64,000 nucleotides of DNA from Clostridium sulfidigenes (lineage in GTDB: Bacteria; Bacillota; Clostridia; Clostridiales; Clostridiaceae): positions 1 to 64,000 of the forward strand of contig NZ_JPMD01000027.1 of assembly GCF_000732635.1 (NCBI RefSeq), read 5' to 3'. The translations under genes and the position numbers were made by a program. The notes under the pieces are model-generated. The model searched no databases. It was not told the origin of the DNA and was given only the letters and a program-made list of their open reading frames with translations. This document shows, piece by piece, positions 30,572-39,319 of the stretch (position 1 is its first letter; every line of letters begins with the position of its first letter).

Positions 30572-31129
30572 ATGGAAAAGAGAATAACTACACCACTAAC
30601 AGAAGAAAAGGTAAAAGATTTAAAAGCTGGAGACAGTGTTTTATTAAGTGGAGTTATATACACAGGTAGGGATGCTGCTCATAAGAGGCTTGCAGAACTT
30701 TTAGAAAAAGGAGAAGAACTTCCTATAGATGTAAAGGATGCTGTTATATATTATGTAGGGCCAACTCCAGCAAAAGAAGGAATGGCCATAGGTTCAGCAG
30801 GACCAACTACTAGTTATAGAATGGATGCATATACGCCAGCACTTTTAGACCATGGTTTAAGAGGAATGATTGGTAAAGGATTAAGAAATGCTGAAGTAAT
30901 AGAATCTATGAAAAAGAATAAAGCAGTATACTTTGGAGCTATAGGTGGAGCTGCAGCCCTTATTGGTAAATGCGTAAAGAAAGCAGAAATAGTGACTTAT
31001 GAAGATTTAGGAGCTGAAGCTATAAGAAGACTTGAAGTAGAGGATTTACCTATAGTTGTAGTAATAGATTCAGAAGGAAATAATTTATATAAAGTAGGTA
31101 GAGAAGCTTACTTAAGTAGTAAAAAATAA
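30572..31129 (+). CDS. Mesaconase / class I fumarase-type hydratase, beta subunit
   Basis: 185 residues corresponding to the C-terminal domain of class I fumarase or tartrate dehydratase beta. Landmarks are LKAGDSVLLSGVIYTGRDAAH, YVGPTPAKEGMAIGSAGPTT and MIGKGLRNAEV. It forms the heteromer with the alpha subunit, 16 bp upstream. Two separate subunits are the usual form in anaerobes. Confidence 0.88.
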   Translation: MEKRITTPLTEEKVKDLKAGDSVLLSGVIYTGRDAAHKRLAELLEKGEELPIDVKDAVIYYVGPTPAKEGMAIGSAGPTTSYRMDAYTPALLDHGLRGMIGKGLRNAEVIESMKKNKAVYFGAIGGAAALIGKCVKKAEIVTYEDLGAEAIRRLEVEDLPIVVVIDSEGNNLYKVGREAYLSSKK

Positions 31130-31153
31130 GTTTTATAGGTAGAGGTGATTTAG

Positions 31154-31417
31154 ATGGAAATTAATAAAATTTCAAAGGCTGGAACCCTAGAATCCAATGA
31201 TATATACGTTATAATCATGCCTAATGAAGAGGGCGGAATAGCTATAGAACTTGAGAGTATGGTTATGAAACAATTTGGAGCTGAAATAGAAAGAGCTATT
31301 AGAGAAACTTTAGATACTTTACAAGTAAAAAATGTCATTGTTAAAGCTCAAGATAAAGGGGCTCTTGATTATACAATAAGAGCTAGAATTGAAACTGCAG
31401 TAAAAAGAGCGCAGTAG
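31154..31417 (+). CDS. citD: Citramalate/citrate lyase acyl carrier protein (gamma subunit)
   Basis: 87 residues. Ser14 in AGTLESNDIYV is the expected attachment site for the 2'-(5''-phosphoribosyl)-3'-dephospho-CoA group. C-terminal LDYTIRARIETAVKRA is typical. As an acyl carrier it shuttles acetyl and citramalyl thioesters between the alpha and beta subunits encoded next. Genes for prosthetic-group synthesis (citX, citG) and the ligase citC are not in this window. Confidence 0.92.
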   Translation: MEINKISKAGTLESNDIYVIIMPNEEGGIAIELESMVMKQFGAEIERAIRETLDTLQVKNVIVKAQDKGALDYTIRARIETAVKRAQ

Positions 31418-31428
31418 GGGGTATAAAT

Positions 31429-32298
31429 ATGAAATTAAGAAGAACTATGCTTTTTATGCCTGGAAATAATCCAGGAATGTTACAAGATGCTGCAATCTTA
31501 GGTTCAGATTCTATAATTCTTGATTTGGAGGATGCAGTAAGTCTTACAGAAAAAGATAGTGCTAGAATTCTTGTTAGAGAAGCAATTAAAAATGTTGATT
31601 ATAGTGGAGTAGAGGTGGTAGTTAGAATAAATCCACTTACTACAGAATTTTCAAGTGAAGATATAGAAGTTATCGGAAGAGTTAAGCCAGATGCATTAAT
31701 GGTTCCAAAGGCAACGGAAGATGAACTTATAGAGATTAGCAGTAGACTTGAAAAAATAGAAAAAGAAGAAGGCTTTGGAGACAAATCTATAAAGTTAATA
31801 CCAATAGTTGAAAGTGCTTATGGTGTTGAAAATGTATATAGCATTATAAAATCATCAGACAGAATAGTAGCAGTTCTTTTAGGTGGAGAAGATTTAACTT
31901 CTGATATGGGAATTAAGAGAACTAAAGAAGGTAGTGAGATATTTTATGCTAGAAACAGGGTAGCTGTGGCTTGTAAGGCTATGAGAGTAGGGGCTATTGA
32001 TACTCCATTTACAGATACTAATGACTTTGAAGGATTAGAAAAGGATACTCTACTTGCAAAATCCCTTGGAATGACTGGCAAAGCATCAATTAATCCAAGA
32101 CAAATTGATACAATACACCAAGTATATGCTCCAACTAAAGCAGAGATAATCCATGCTCAAAGGGTATTAGATGCTATGGAAGAAGCTGAAAGAGAAGGTA
32201 AGGGAGTATTTTCTCTAGATGGTAAAATGGTAGATGCACCAGTTATAAATAGAGCAAAAACCACTGTGGAATTAAGTAAAAAACTAGGCCTTATTTAA
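31429..32298 (+). CDS. citE: Citramalate/citrate lyase beta subunit (citramalyl-ACP lyase)
   Basis: 289 residues of the HpcH/HpaI aldolase fold. LRRTMLFMPGNNPGMLQDA, SIILDLEDAVSLTEKD (magnesium-binding Asp/Glu), VVVRINPL and LLGGEDLTSDMG are the family blocks. It cleaves citramalyl-ACP to pyruvate and acetyl-ACP in this pathway. Given the mutase and lyase genes upstream, citramalate rather than citrate is the likely substrate. Confidence 0.92.
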   Translation: MKLRRTMLFMPGNNPGMLQDAAILGSDSIILDLEDAVSLTEKDSARILVREAIKNVDYSGVEVVVRINPLTTEFSSEDIEVIGRVKPDALMVPKATEDELIEISSRLEKIEKEEGFGDKSIKLIPIVESAYGVENVYSIIKSSDRIVAVLLGGEDLTSDMGIKRTKEGSEIFYARNRVAVACKAMRVGAIDTPFTDTNDFEGLEKDTLLAKSLGMTGKASINPRQIDTIHQVYAPTKAEIIHAQRVLDAMEEAEREGKGVFSLDGKMVDAPVINRAKTTVELSKKLGLI

Positions 32299-32322
32299 TG
32301 AGGGGATTGAGGTGATAATAAT

Positions 32323-33861
32323 ATGAAGAATGTATTAGGAAGAGAAATTCCGGAGTATATAGATGGATACGGAAATGTAAAGATTTTTGAAGGTGCTTTT
32401 AAAAATATGAATCCATTAAAAAAGGCGTCAGCAAAGATTAAACCTGTAGTTCCTGGAGATGCAAAGTTAGTAAATTCTTTAGAAGAAGTTTTAGATAAAG
32501 TGGAAATTAGGGATGGAATGTGTATATCTTTTCACCATCACTTAAGAAATGGGGATTATATTCTTAACATGGTTGTAGAATCCATGGCTAAAAGAGGAAT
32601 AAAGAATTTAACTGTGGCAGCAAGTTCTATATTTCCAACTCATAAGCCGCTAGTTGCTTATATTGAAGATGGTACTGTATCTAAAATATATGCAAATTAT
32701 ATATCAGGACCTGTAGCTGATGCTATATCACAGGGTAAATTAAAATATCCAGCTATAATGCATACCCATGGTGGAAGATCAAGAGCTATTGAAAGTGGAG
32801 ATTTACATATCGATATAGCCTTTTTAGCAGCACCTTCTAGTGATATGTATGGTAATATAAATGGACTTACTGGTAAATCTGCTTGTGGTGCTTTAGGATA
32901 TGCAGTTTCTGATGCAGAATATGCAGACACTGTAATAGCTATTACAGACAACTTAGTGCCATATCCAAACTTCCCAATGGAAATAAACCAAGTTTATGTA
33001 GATTATGTAGTTAAGGTAGATTCTATAGGAAATCCAGCAGGAATAGTATCAGGAACTACACAAATTACCAAGGATCCTATTGGCCTTAAAATTGCAAAGA
33101 ATGCTCTAGATACGATGATAGCTTCAGGACTAGTTAAAGAAGGTATGTCATTTCAAACAGGAGCTGGAGGAATATCTCTAGCTGTAGCTGCAGAGCTTAG
33201 AGAATATATGAATAAGAATGAAATCAAAGGTAGTTTTGCATCTGGTGGAATAACTGGTTATATTGTAGATATGTTTGAAGAAGGATTATTCCAAAGTTTA
33301 CTAGATGTACAATGTTTTGATTTAAAGGCAGTAGAGTCTTGTGCTAAAAATGAAAAACATATAACTATGTCAGCTTCTATGTATGGAAATGCTCATAACA
33401 AAGGAGCTGTAGTAAATAACTTAGATATAGTAATACTTGGAGCAACAGAAATAGATACAAACTTTAATGTAAATGTTACTACTGCTTCAGATGGAACTAT
33501 AATGGGGGGGTCTGGTGGTCATGCAGACACCGCAGCAGGCTCTAAACTTACTATAATAGTAACAAAACTAACTAAGGCAAGGTTACCAATAATAAAGGAT
33601 AAGTTGACTACTATAACTACTCCAGGTGAAACTATTGATGTAATAGTAACTGAAAGAGGAATAGCTGTTAACCCTAAGAGGGTTGATTTAATTGAAAAAT
33701 TAAAAGAAGCAAACCTTAATGTGGTAACTATAGAGGAATTAAAGGAAATAGCTGAAAAAATAACAGGTACTCCTAAAGCAATAGAATTATCTAAGGATAT
33801 AGTTGCAGTTGTAGAATATAGGGATGGAACTGTTATAGATGTAGTTAGAAAAACATTATAA
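32323..33861 (+). CDS. citF: Citramalate/citrate lyase alpha subunit (acyl-ACP transferase)
   Basis: 512 residues, full length for CitF. Blocks such as SFHHHLRNGDYILNMVVE, AGSKLTIIVTKLTKARLP and TERGIAVNPKR are recognised. The alpha subunit exchanges acetyl-ACP with citramalate to give citramalyl-ACP and acetate. It completes the glutamate to acetate + pyruvate route. The RBS is GGTGATAAT-like and weak; the terminator follows the stop immediately. Confidence 0.93.
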   Translation: MKNVLGREIPEYIDGYGNVKIFEGAFKNMNPLKKASAKIKPVVPGDAKLVNSLEEVLDKVEIRDGMCISFHHHLRNGDYILNMVVESMAKRGIKNLTVAASSIFPTHKPLVAYIEDGTVSKIYANYISGPVADAISQGKLKYPAIMHTHGGRSRAIESGDLHIDIAFLAAPSSDMYGNINGLTGKSACGALGYAVSDAEYADTVIAITDNLVPYPNFPMEINQVYVDYVVKVDSIGNPAGIVSGTTQITKDPIGLKIAKNALDTMIASGLVKEGMSFQTGAGGISLAVAAELREYMNKNEIKGSFASGGITGYIVDMFEEGLFQSLLDVQCFDLKAVESCAKNEKHITMSASMYGNAHNKGAVVNNLDIVILGATEIDTNFNVNVTTASDGTIMGGSGGHADTAAGSKLTIIVTKLTKARLPIIKDKLTTITTPGETIDVIVTERGIAVNPKRVDLIEKLKEANLNVVTIEELKEIAEKITGTPKAIELSKDIVAVVEYRDGTVIDVVRKTL

Positions 33862-33867
33862 ATAAAA

Positions 33868-33917
33868 TAACGCCTATCTAAGATATCTTATTCTTAGATA
33901 GGCGTTATTTTATTGTG
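33868..33917 (+). terminator. Terminator after citF
   Basis: A long, near-perfect hairpin, AACGCCTATCTAAGA / TCTTAGATAGGCGTT with a loop of about 8 nt, followed by ATTTTATTGT. Confidence 0.88.
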
Positions 33918-34023
33918 TTAAATCTTGGTTAGGAAGTTTAAATTTTCTTAATACATGTACAAAATTATTTGGCAATAAGTTAAATTTATATTGTTAAATA
34001 AAATAAGAAAGAGTGATGAAATA

Positions 34024-35778
34024 ATGTGGCCTAAAGAAAAATTAAAATTCAATAGAATATTTAAGAAAAAGTTTAACATCAAGACCAGATTAATTTTAGC
34101 TTTATCAGTATTAAGCATTAGTACAATAATATTTGGAGTATATTCTATATTTCAAATGATGAAATTACATAATAGCATAGAAGGTATATCAAGTATATAT
34201 GGTGGTAAAATTCAAAAGTCAGATGAACTTAGTTATCATGTTTTAAATTTTAGAACTAAAGAATATGGGTATATAATGGAGACATTTTCAGAAGAAAAAA
34301 ATAGAATAGAACAAGAAATGAAAGAATCAAAAGGAAATATACAATTAATTTTAGAGGATTATTTTAATTATTGTGATAGTAATAGAGAAAAAAAAGATAT
34401 TGAAAATATACAAGAAAAATTTGAAGTTTACTTAGAAGTTAACAATGAAGTTATAGAAGCAAATAAAACAAATAAAGAAATGAGAAATGTTTTAACTTTA
34501 ATTAAGGGGAAATCTAAAAATAAATTTGATGAATTGATAAGCTCTATAGATGAGCTTAAACAAAAGAATTTAAATTATTTAGAAAGTATAAACAAAGAAG
34601 CTAATGAACGCTACAAGAGAGTAATAATTACATTTATAAGTGTAACTTTAGGAATAATTTTATTTACTATTATAGTGTGTATATATTTAACAATTTCAAT
34701 TGTATATCCATTAAATAGATTAAAAGGAAAGATAAATGAATTAGTAAATAAAGGTGGTGATTTAACTCAAGATATAATTGTTGAGTCAGGAGATGAAATA
34801 GAAGAATTATCACAAGCTATTAATGTGTTTATGAACAATATAAGAAAGATAATAGTGGAAGTTAATAATTCCTCAGATAATGTTTTAAGCTCTTCTAGGG
34901 ATACAGCTAGGTATATAAAAGAGCTTCATATGAATGCAGAAAGAACAACGAACACTGTAGATGAAATTTCCAGGGCCATTGAGGAAGCGGCAGTAAACTC
35001 TAGTGAGGTTAGTGGTTTATCTTTAGGAGTAGAGAGTTTTATAAATGATATAACCCATAAGGCTAAAGAAGGAGAGAAAACTGCAATAGATATTAGAGGG
35101 AGGGCTAATGAATTAAAAGACAATGTGGAGGTATCTAACAAGAAGGCACTTCAAATATTAGAAGAAACAAAGAAAAATCTCATAGAAGCTATGGAAAAAT
35201 CTAAATCCGTCAGTGAGATAGAAAATTTATCAGGATCAATATTAGATATTGCAAACCAAACAAATTTACTAGCTTTAAATGCATCTATAGAAGCAGCTAG
35301 AGCAGGTGAGTACGGTAAAGGCTTTACTGTGGTTGCAAATGAAGTTAGAAATTTAGCGGAACATTCAAGAGTTACAGTAGAAAATATGCAACAGGTAATT
35401 AAAAATGTTAAGGAATCTGTAGGTACTATATCTATAAGTTCCAATAAGATTTTAAAATTTATAGATGATGTAATAATTAAAGACTATAAAAAAATGTACA
35501 TCATGGGGGAGCAATACAATAGAGATTCTATAATTATTAATGAGTTAATAGAAAAATTTAATCACATAGCAAAAGAATTAAAGGGTGTTGTATCTACTAT
35601 ATCAAGTTCCATGGTAAATATAAGTGATACAGTAAATAAAGGGGCAACAGGTATAGTTGAAGTTGTAGAAAAGACCAATTGTTTATACATTAATATAGGA
35701 GAGATTGAAAATCAGATGTTGCGAAATGAAGAAAGTGCTAAGGGATTAAAAGTAATTATATCTAAATTTATAATATAA
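34024..35778 (+). CDS. Methyl-accepting chemotaxis protein
   Basis: 584 residues from ATG 34024. A membrane segment near residue 20-40, a periplasmic-side helical sensor domain (about 45-205, rich in Glu/Lys), a second membrane segment (about 208-232), a HAMP domain (to about 285), then a signalling coiled coil. The kinase-contacting hairpin is NLLALNASIEAARAGEYGKG followed by FTVVANEVRNLAEHS. The tip is close to consensus. The sensed ligand cannot be deduced. A chemoreceptor next to the glutamate pathway might sense an amino acid, but this is speculation. Confidence 0.9.
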   Translation: MWPKEKLKFNRIFKKKFNIKTRLILALSVLSISTIIFGVYSIFQMMKLHNSIEGISSIYGGKIQKSDELSYHVLNFRTKEYGYIMETFSEEKNRIEQEMKESKGNIQLILEDYFNYCDSNREKKDIENIQEKFEVYLEVNNEVIEANKTNKEMRNVLTLIKGKSKNKFDELISSIDELKQKNLNYLESINKEANERYKRVIITFISVTLGIILFTIIVCIYLTISIVYPLNRLKGKINELVNKGGDLTQDIIVESGDEIEELSQAINVFMNNIRKIIVEVNNSSDNVLSSSRDTARYIKELHMNAERTTNTVDEISRAIEEAAVNSSEVSGLSLGVESFINDITHKAKEGEKTAIDIRGRANELKDNVEVSNKKALQILEETKKNLIEAMEKSKSVSEIENLSGSILDIANQTNLLALNASIEAARAGEYGKGFTVVANEVRNLAEHSRVTVENMQQVIKNVKESVGTISISSNKILKFIDDVIIKDYKKMYIMGEQYNRDSIIINELIEKFNHIAKELKGVVSTISSSMVNISDTVNKGATGIVEVVEKTNCLYINIGEIENQMLRNEESAKGLKVIISKFII

Positions 35779-35788
35779 GTTATATAGT

Positions 35789-35825
35789 AAAGTTTTCATT
35801 ATAAATTATTAATGAAGACTTTTTA
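35789..35825 (+). terminator. Terminator after the chemoreceptor gene
   Basis: AGTTTTCATTA with TTAATGAAGACT (G-U tolerated), loop of about 8 nt, followed by TTTTTATTTT. Confidence 0.7.
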
Positions 35826-35879
35826 TTTTATATTCAATTAGCATTTATATTACAATACAAAATGGGAATAAAGATTTTA

Positions 35880-35908
35880 TTTACAGTCCTACTATGATAA
35901 CATATAAG
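35880..35908 (+). promoter_or_regulatory. Promoter of the small disrupted ORF
   Basis: TTTACA (35880-35885) and TATAAG (35903-35908) with 17-bp spacing lie 22 bp before an AGGAGGT ribosome binding site. Confidence 0.5.
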
Positions 35909-35942
35909 GAGAGAGTAAATTATTTACTTAGGAGGTTTTTCA

Positions 35943-36080
35943 ATGTCTAAGTTAAAAGATCCTTTTAAGAATGTATGAAAAAGAGAATATAATGGAGGCA
36001 AGTATGCCTATAATACCACATTAATAGCAGGAATTATAATAATAAGTATGTTATTTATTATATTAATTTGTCTGTCTTAA
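35943..36080 (+). pseudogene. Small membrane protein ORF interrupted by an in-frame TGA
   Basis: AGGAGGT (35930-35936) is ideally spaced from ATG 35943. The frame reads MSKLKDPFKNV, then TGA (35976-35978), then KREYNGGKYAYNTTLIAGII and a hydrophobic tail to TAA at 36080. The whole would be a 45-residue, single-membrane-segment protein. The TGA may be a mutated TGG (Trp fits VWKREYN), making this a recent pseudogene. Sequencing error is another explanation. Selenocysteine is unlikely because no SECIS-like hairpin is evident directly downstream. Confidence 0.55.
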
Positions 36081-36109
36081 TATTATAATAAAATTTTTAG
36101 TCAATTTAT

Positions 36110-36129
36110 TAATAAAGTAAACTTTATTA
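36110..36129. promoter_or_regulatory. Perfect inverted repeat upstream of the ECF sigma gene
   Basis: TAATAAAGT (36110-36118) and ACTTTATTA (36121-36129) form a 9-bp palindrome with a 2-bp centre, about 40 bp before the sigma gene. It may be an operator or part of a self-activated promoter. Confidence 0.35.
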
Positions 36130-36168
36130 AATTAATATCGTATTATTTATATAAAGAGAGGGAAGAAG

Positions 36169-36723
36169 ATGAAGGAATCGCAAGGAAGAGCTCCCATAGA
36201 AGATGCCATTCTTGTAAGCAATGTATTAAAGGGAGACGTAGATAGTTTTCAAGTTATAGTTGAGAAATATCAGCTTAATATACTTAGATTTATTTATGGA
36301 ATGATAAAACAGAAGGAAGCAAGTGAGGATATTACTCAAGAGGTATTTATAACTGTATATAATAAATTAGATATGTATAATAATAAATATAATTTTATAA
36401 ATTGGGTTTTGCAGATTGCAAAAAATAAAACCATAGATTATATGAGGAAATATAGAAAGGTTTATGAAAGTGATATTGATGAAGCATATAATATATCATC
36501 TTCTGAAATGGGACCGGAAGAATCTTTAGAATATTTAGAAGTAAAAGAAAATGTAAATAAATATATAAAAACTCTAGATGAAGTTGATAAGCAAATATTA
36601 AATTTAAGGTATTCTCAGAATTTAACTTTTAGAGATATAGGTGAAATTCTAGATATTACAGAAACTACTGTGAAAAGGAGATACTATAAAGTAAGAGATG
36701 GATTCAAAGTCTTTTGCAAGTAA
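36169..36723 (+). CDS. ECF-type RNA polymerase sigma factor
   Basis: 184 residues. Region 2 is visible in FRFIYGMIKQKEASEDITQE and VFITVYNKLDMYN, then WVLQIAKNKTIDYMRKYRK. Region 4 near the C-terminus is LDEVDKQILNLRYSQNLTFR followed by a helix-turn-helix (DIGEILDITETTVKRRYYK). Regions 1 and 3 are absent as in ECF sigmas. The next gene encodes a membrane anti-sigma factor, so the pair likely responds to an envelope signal. The promoters it uses are unknown. Confidence 0.9.
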   Translation: MKESQGRAPIEDAILVSNVLKGDVDSFQVIVEKYQLNILRFIYGMIKQKEASEDITQEVFITVYNKLDMYNNKYNFINWVLQIAKNKTIDYMRKYRKVYESDIDEAYNISSSEMGPEESLEYLEVKENVNKYIKTLDEVDKQILNLRYSQNLTFRDIGEILDITETTVKRRYYKVRDGFKVFCK

Positions 36724-36740
36724 GGTTAGGAGGAGTCACA

Positions 36741-37766
36741 ATGAAATGTAGTCAGTTCAAAGATAAGTTAACAGAATATATTGAAGAAAATTTGTCAGCC
36801 GAAGCAGATGAAGAAATGAGGAGTCACCTTTTAACCTGCCAAAGTTGTAAAGATGATTTTGACAAAGAAGTTTTAGAATATAAAACTTTTAAAGAAGCCC
36901 TTTCTTATGAAAATATTAACTTTAAAAACTCTACAGAAAAAATAATGGAGAGTATAGATAAAAATAAATATACAAGGGGGAGAAGAGGAATGAAAAGAAA
37001 GTACAAAGGAGCATTAGCTATTGCAGCTGCATTTTTATTAGGGGTTATAGTTACTCCTGTAGCTATGAAATTAATGGATGGTAAAGAAATATTTTCAGCA
37101 GCTTCATCAGGAAAGGAAGAGAATTCTACTAAGCAAGAAAATATAGTTAAATCTGAAATGGCAAAAGAAAACAACAGTAACGAACCTATAGAAAGCGTTC
37201 CAGAGACATCATCAAATGAAGAAAAGACTAGTGACGATATAAAGAAATCAGCAAATGTGAATATTGTTGACTTATATAGTAAAGCGGAAGTGACTATGTC
37301 TAAGGAGTTAACTTTTAATACACCATTTATAGCTACAGAAGATGGTAAATATGAAGCTAGTATAGAAGGTAAAGGAGAAAAGGCTATAGAAGAGGGAATA
37401 GGTATACTTTATGTAAAAGATACGTCTACAAATAAGATGTATGAGTATACTGCAACAGAGAAAGAAAGTCAGCAATCACCACTATCAATAAGTTGGTATG
37501 ATGACACTCATCTTATGATAGTTCATGGTTTAGGATATGGAACATTAGTTAATGGTGAACGTATTATAATCTTAGATGTAACCACAGGTGAACAAATGCT
37601 TATAGCTACGGCTAAGGATAAAGAGCGATTTGTATCTATAACAAGAAAAGATGATAGCTTAATATTAAAATATGCTCTTTATTTAGATGACATGATGAAT
37701 GATAAAGAAGACAAATCTAAAACTTTTGATAATTATATTCTTGGAGATGTAATAGAAGTAGAATAA
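36741..37766 (+). CDS. Membrane anti-sigma factor with zinc-finger N-terminus
   Basis: 341 residues from ATG 36741 (AGGAGG just upstream; an earlier in-frame TTG overlaps the sigma gene). The anti-sigma zinc motif is HLLTCQSCKDDF (His-x3-Cys-x2-Cys) at about residues 30-38. One membrane helix (KGALAIAAAFLLGVIVTPVA) lies near residue 90-110. A low-complexity Glu/Ser/Asn linker leads to an extracellular domain of about 170 residues that contains VDLYSKAEVTMSKELTFNTP and a tail resembling DUF4652. The extracellular domain presumably senses the inducing signal. Confidence 0.85.
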   Translation: MKCSQFKDKLTEYIEENLSAEADEEMRSHLLTCQSCKDDFDKEVLEYKTFKEALSYENINFKNSTEKIMESIDKNKYTRGRRGMKRKYKGALAIAAAFLLGVIVTPVAMKLMDGKEIFSAASSGKEENSTKQENIVKSEMAKENNSNEPIESVPETSSNEEKTSDDIKKSANVNIVDLYSKAEVTMSKELTFNTPFIATEDGKYEASIEGKGEKAIEEGIGILYVKDTSTNKMYEYTATEKESQQSPLSISWYDDTHLMIVHGLGYGTLVNGERIIILDVTTGEQMLIATAKDKERFVSITRKDDSLILKYALYLDDMMNDKEDKSKTFDNYILGDVIEVE

Positions 37767-37772
37767 GATAGT

Positions 37773-37804
37773 GTATTGCAACTAAAGGTTGCAATACCTT
37801 TTTT
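37773..37804 (+). terminator. Terminator after the anti-sigma gene
   Basis: GTATTGCAAC (37773-37782) and GTTGCAATAC (37788-37797) form a 10-bp stem followed by CTTTTTTC. Confidence 0.85.
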
Positions 37805-37926
37805 CTTATTCATAGTTATTGATAATAAAACTAGTAACATGATAAAATTAGTTGTAAAAAGATATATAGGAATAGATACTATAAAATTTATAATAAGTTA
37901 TAAAATAAAATATAAGTGGTGAAGTG

Positions 37927-39243
37927 ATGGTTAATATAAATAAGACTTATAAAAAGGCAATGGATTTTTATTGTGATGGAAGATTAGATAAAGCATTAAA
38001 TTATTGTGATAAGGTATTAAACAAAGATAGAAGTCATTCTCCTACATTGAATTTAAAGGGACTAATATATTATATTCGTGGACAATTAGAAGAAGCAAAG
38101 ACTCTTTGGAAGCTAAGCTATAAATTAAATGGAGATATGGTATCTAAAAAGTATTTAGATGATTCTAGACATGATGAAGGGGATGTATACATATTTAGTC
38201 AAGGTGTACATCTATTTAATGAATTTAAGGTAAAAGATGCTTTAAAGTGTTTTCTAAAGTGTGAAAGTTCCCATTTTAACAGTATAAATCTTTGGAAATA
38301 CATAGCTAAGTGTCATATGCAATTAGGGCAGCATAATAAAGCTGTTAAATATATAGAAGATATTTTAACTATTGATAAACATAATCCAGAAGCTTTAAGC
38401 TTAAAAAAGCAGTTAATAGAATTAAATTTTATACCCAAAGAGACTAGGGTAAAATTTAAGAAGTTTATGGTGGTATTAGGAACAAGTATAGTTGCAGTGT
38501 GTATTGTATTATTAATAGGCATTGGAATATTTAAAGGATACAACAAAACTCATCAATGGTTACAAATCAAACAAGAAAAAAAGAATGGAGCAATTAATAA
38601 GGATAAAACAAATTTAGACAATTTCCAAGGAAATAGTGAAAAAATAGAAGGGAATTCTCATAAAGAATCAAAAAGTGATGAAATTATAAAAAAAATAGAA
38701 AAAAATGAGAATTCTAATATTGAAAATGAAAGTTTTAATGTAAGTACATTAAAATCCTACGTAAAGGCGAAAGACTATGAAAGCATTATTAAATACATAG
38801 AAAAATATGATATAGAAGGTTTAAGTATAAATGATAGGAACATAGCTCAAAATGCATTAACTTTAATAAAGGAAAAAGGAGTATTGTCCTTATATGAAAA
38901 AGGAGTTAGTTATATTGCAGATAAGAAGTATGATAATGCAATAAAGAACTTCACCTTAGTTTATAAATATAGTGAGGGTATGTATCTAAATGAACATATA
39001 CTATTTATGATGGCCAGCTCCTATGAAGGTTTAGAAGATATAGAAAATGCAAATAAGTATTATGAGATATATGTAGACAAGTATGAAAAAAATGGTTCAT
39101 ATATAGAACAATGTCTTTACTCTCTAGCAATAAATAATGAGGGAATAGATAAAGAAAAGTCAAAAAAATATGCTGAAATTCTTACTAATAGATTTAGCAA
39201 ATCAGAATATAATAATAGCAGAATAAAGGCTATATTAAAATAA
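37927..39243 (+). CDS. TPR-repeat membrane protein of unknown role
   Basis: 438 residues from ATG 37927 (GTG 37924 is an alternative). The first 160 residues hold tetratricopeptide repeats (KAMDFYCDGRLDKALNYCDK, TLNLKGLIYYIRGQLEEAK, AKCHMQLGQHNKAVKYIED). A single membrane segment lies near residue 180-205 (VLGTSIVAVCIVLLIGIGIF). A charged, Asn/Lys/Glu-rich linker follows, then a second TPR block (YDNAIKNFTLVYKYSEGMY and YYEIYVDKYEKNGS). This suggests a scaffold with TPRs on both sides of the membrane. I do not recognise a named family. Confidence 0.75.
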   Translation: MVNINKTYKKAMDFYCDGRLDKALNYCDKVLNKDRSHSPTLNLKGLIYYIRGQLEEAKTLWKLSYKLNGDMVSKKYLDDSRHDEGDVYIFSQGVHLFNEFKVKDALKCFLKCESSHFNSINLWKYIAKCHMQLGQHNKAVKYIEDILTIDKHNPEALSLKKQLIELNFIPKETRVKFKKFMVVLGTSIVAVCIVLLIGIGIFKGYNKTHQWLQIKQEKKNGAINKDKTNLDNFQGNSEKIEGNSHKESKSDEIIKKIEKNENSNIENESFNVSTLKSYVKAKDYESIIKYIEKYDIEGLSINDRNIAQNALTLIKEKGVLSLYEKGVSYIADKKYDNAIKNFTLVYKYSEGMYLNEHILFMMASSYEGLEDIENANKYYEIYVDKYEKNGSYIEQCLYSLAINNEGIDKEKSKKYAEILTNRFSKSEYNNSRIKAILK

Positions 39244-39263
39244 GACTTATATTTATAACATAA

Positions 39264-39309
39264 ATAGAGAGAATGGACTAATTTATAGCTCCATTCTCTC
39301 TATTTTTAT
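39264..39309 (+). terminator. Terminator after the TPR gene
   Basis: A 14-bp-plus stem, AATAGAGAGAATGGA / TCCATTCTCTCTATT, with a 12-nt loop, followed by TTTTATTTTAAAG. It faces the convergent minus-strand genes and may work in both directions. Confidence 0.85.
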
Positions 39310-39319
39310 TTTAAAGTTA

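Noticed and set aside
35976-35978. TGA codon read as selenocysteine
   Set aside because: No stem-loop with the expected position and loop could be seen within the next 40 bases, and a Trp to stop change fits the sequence better.
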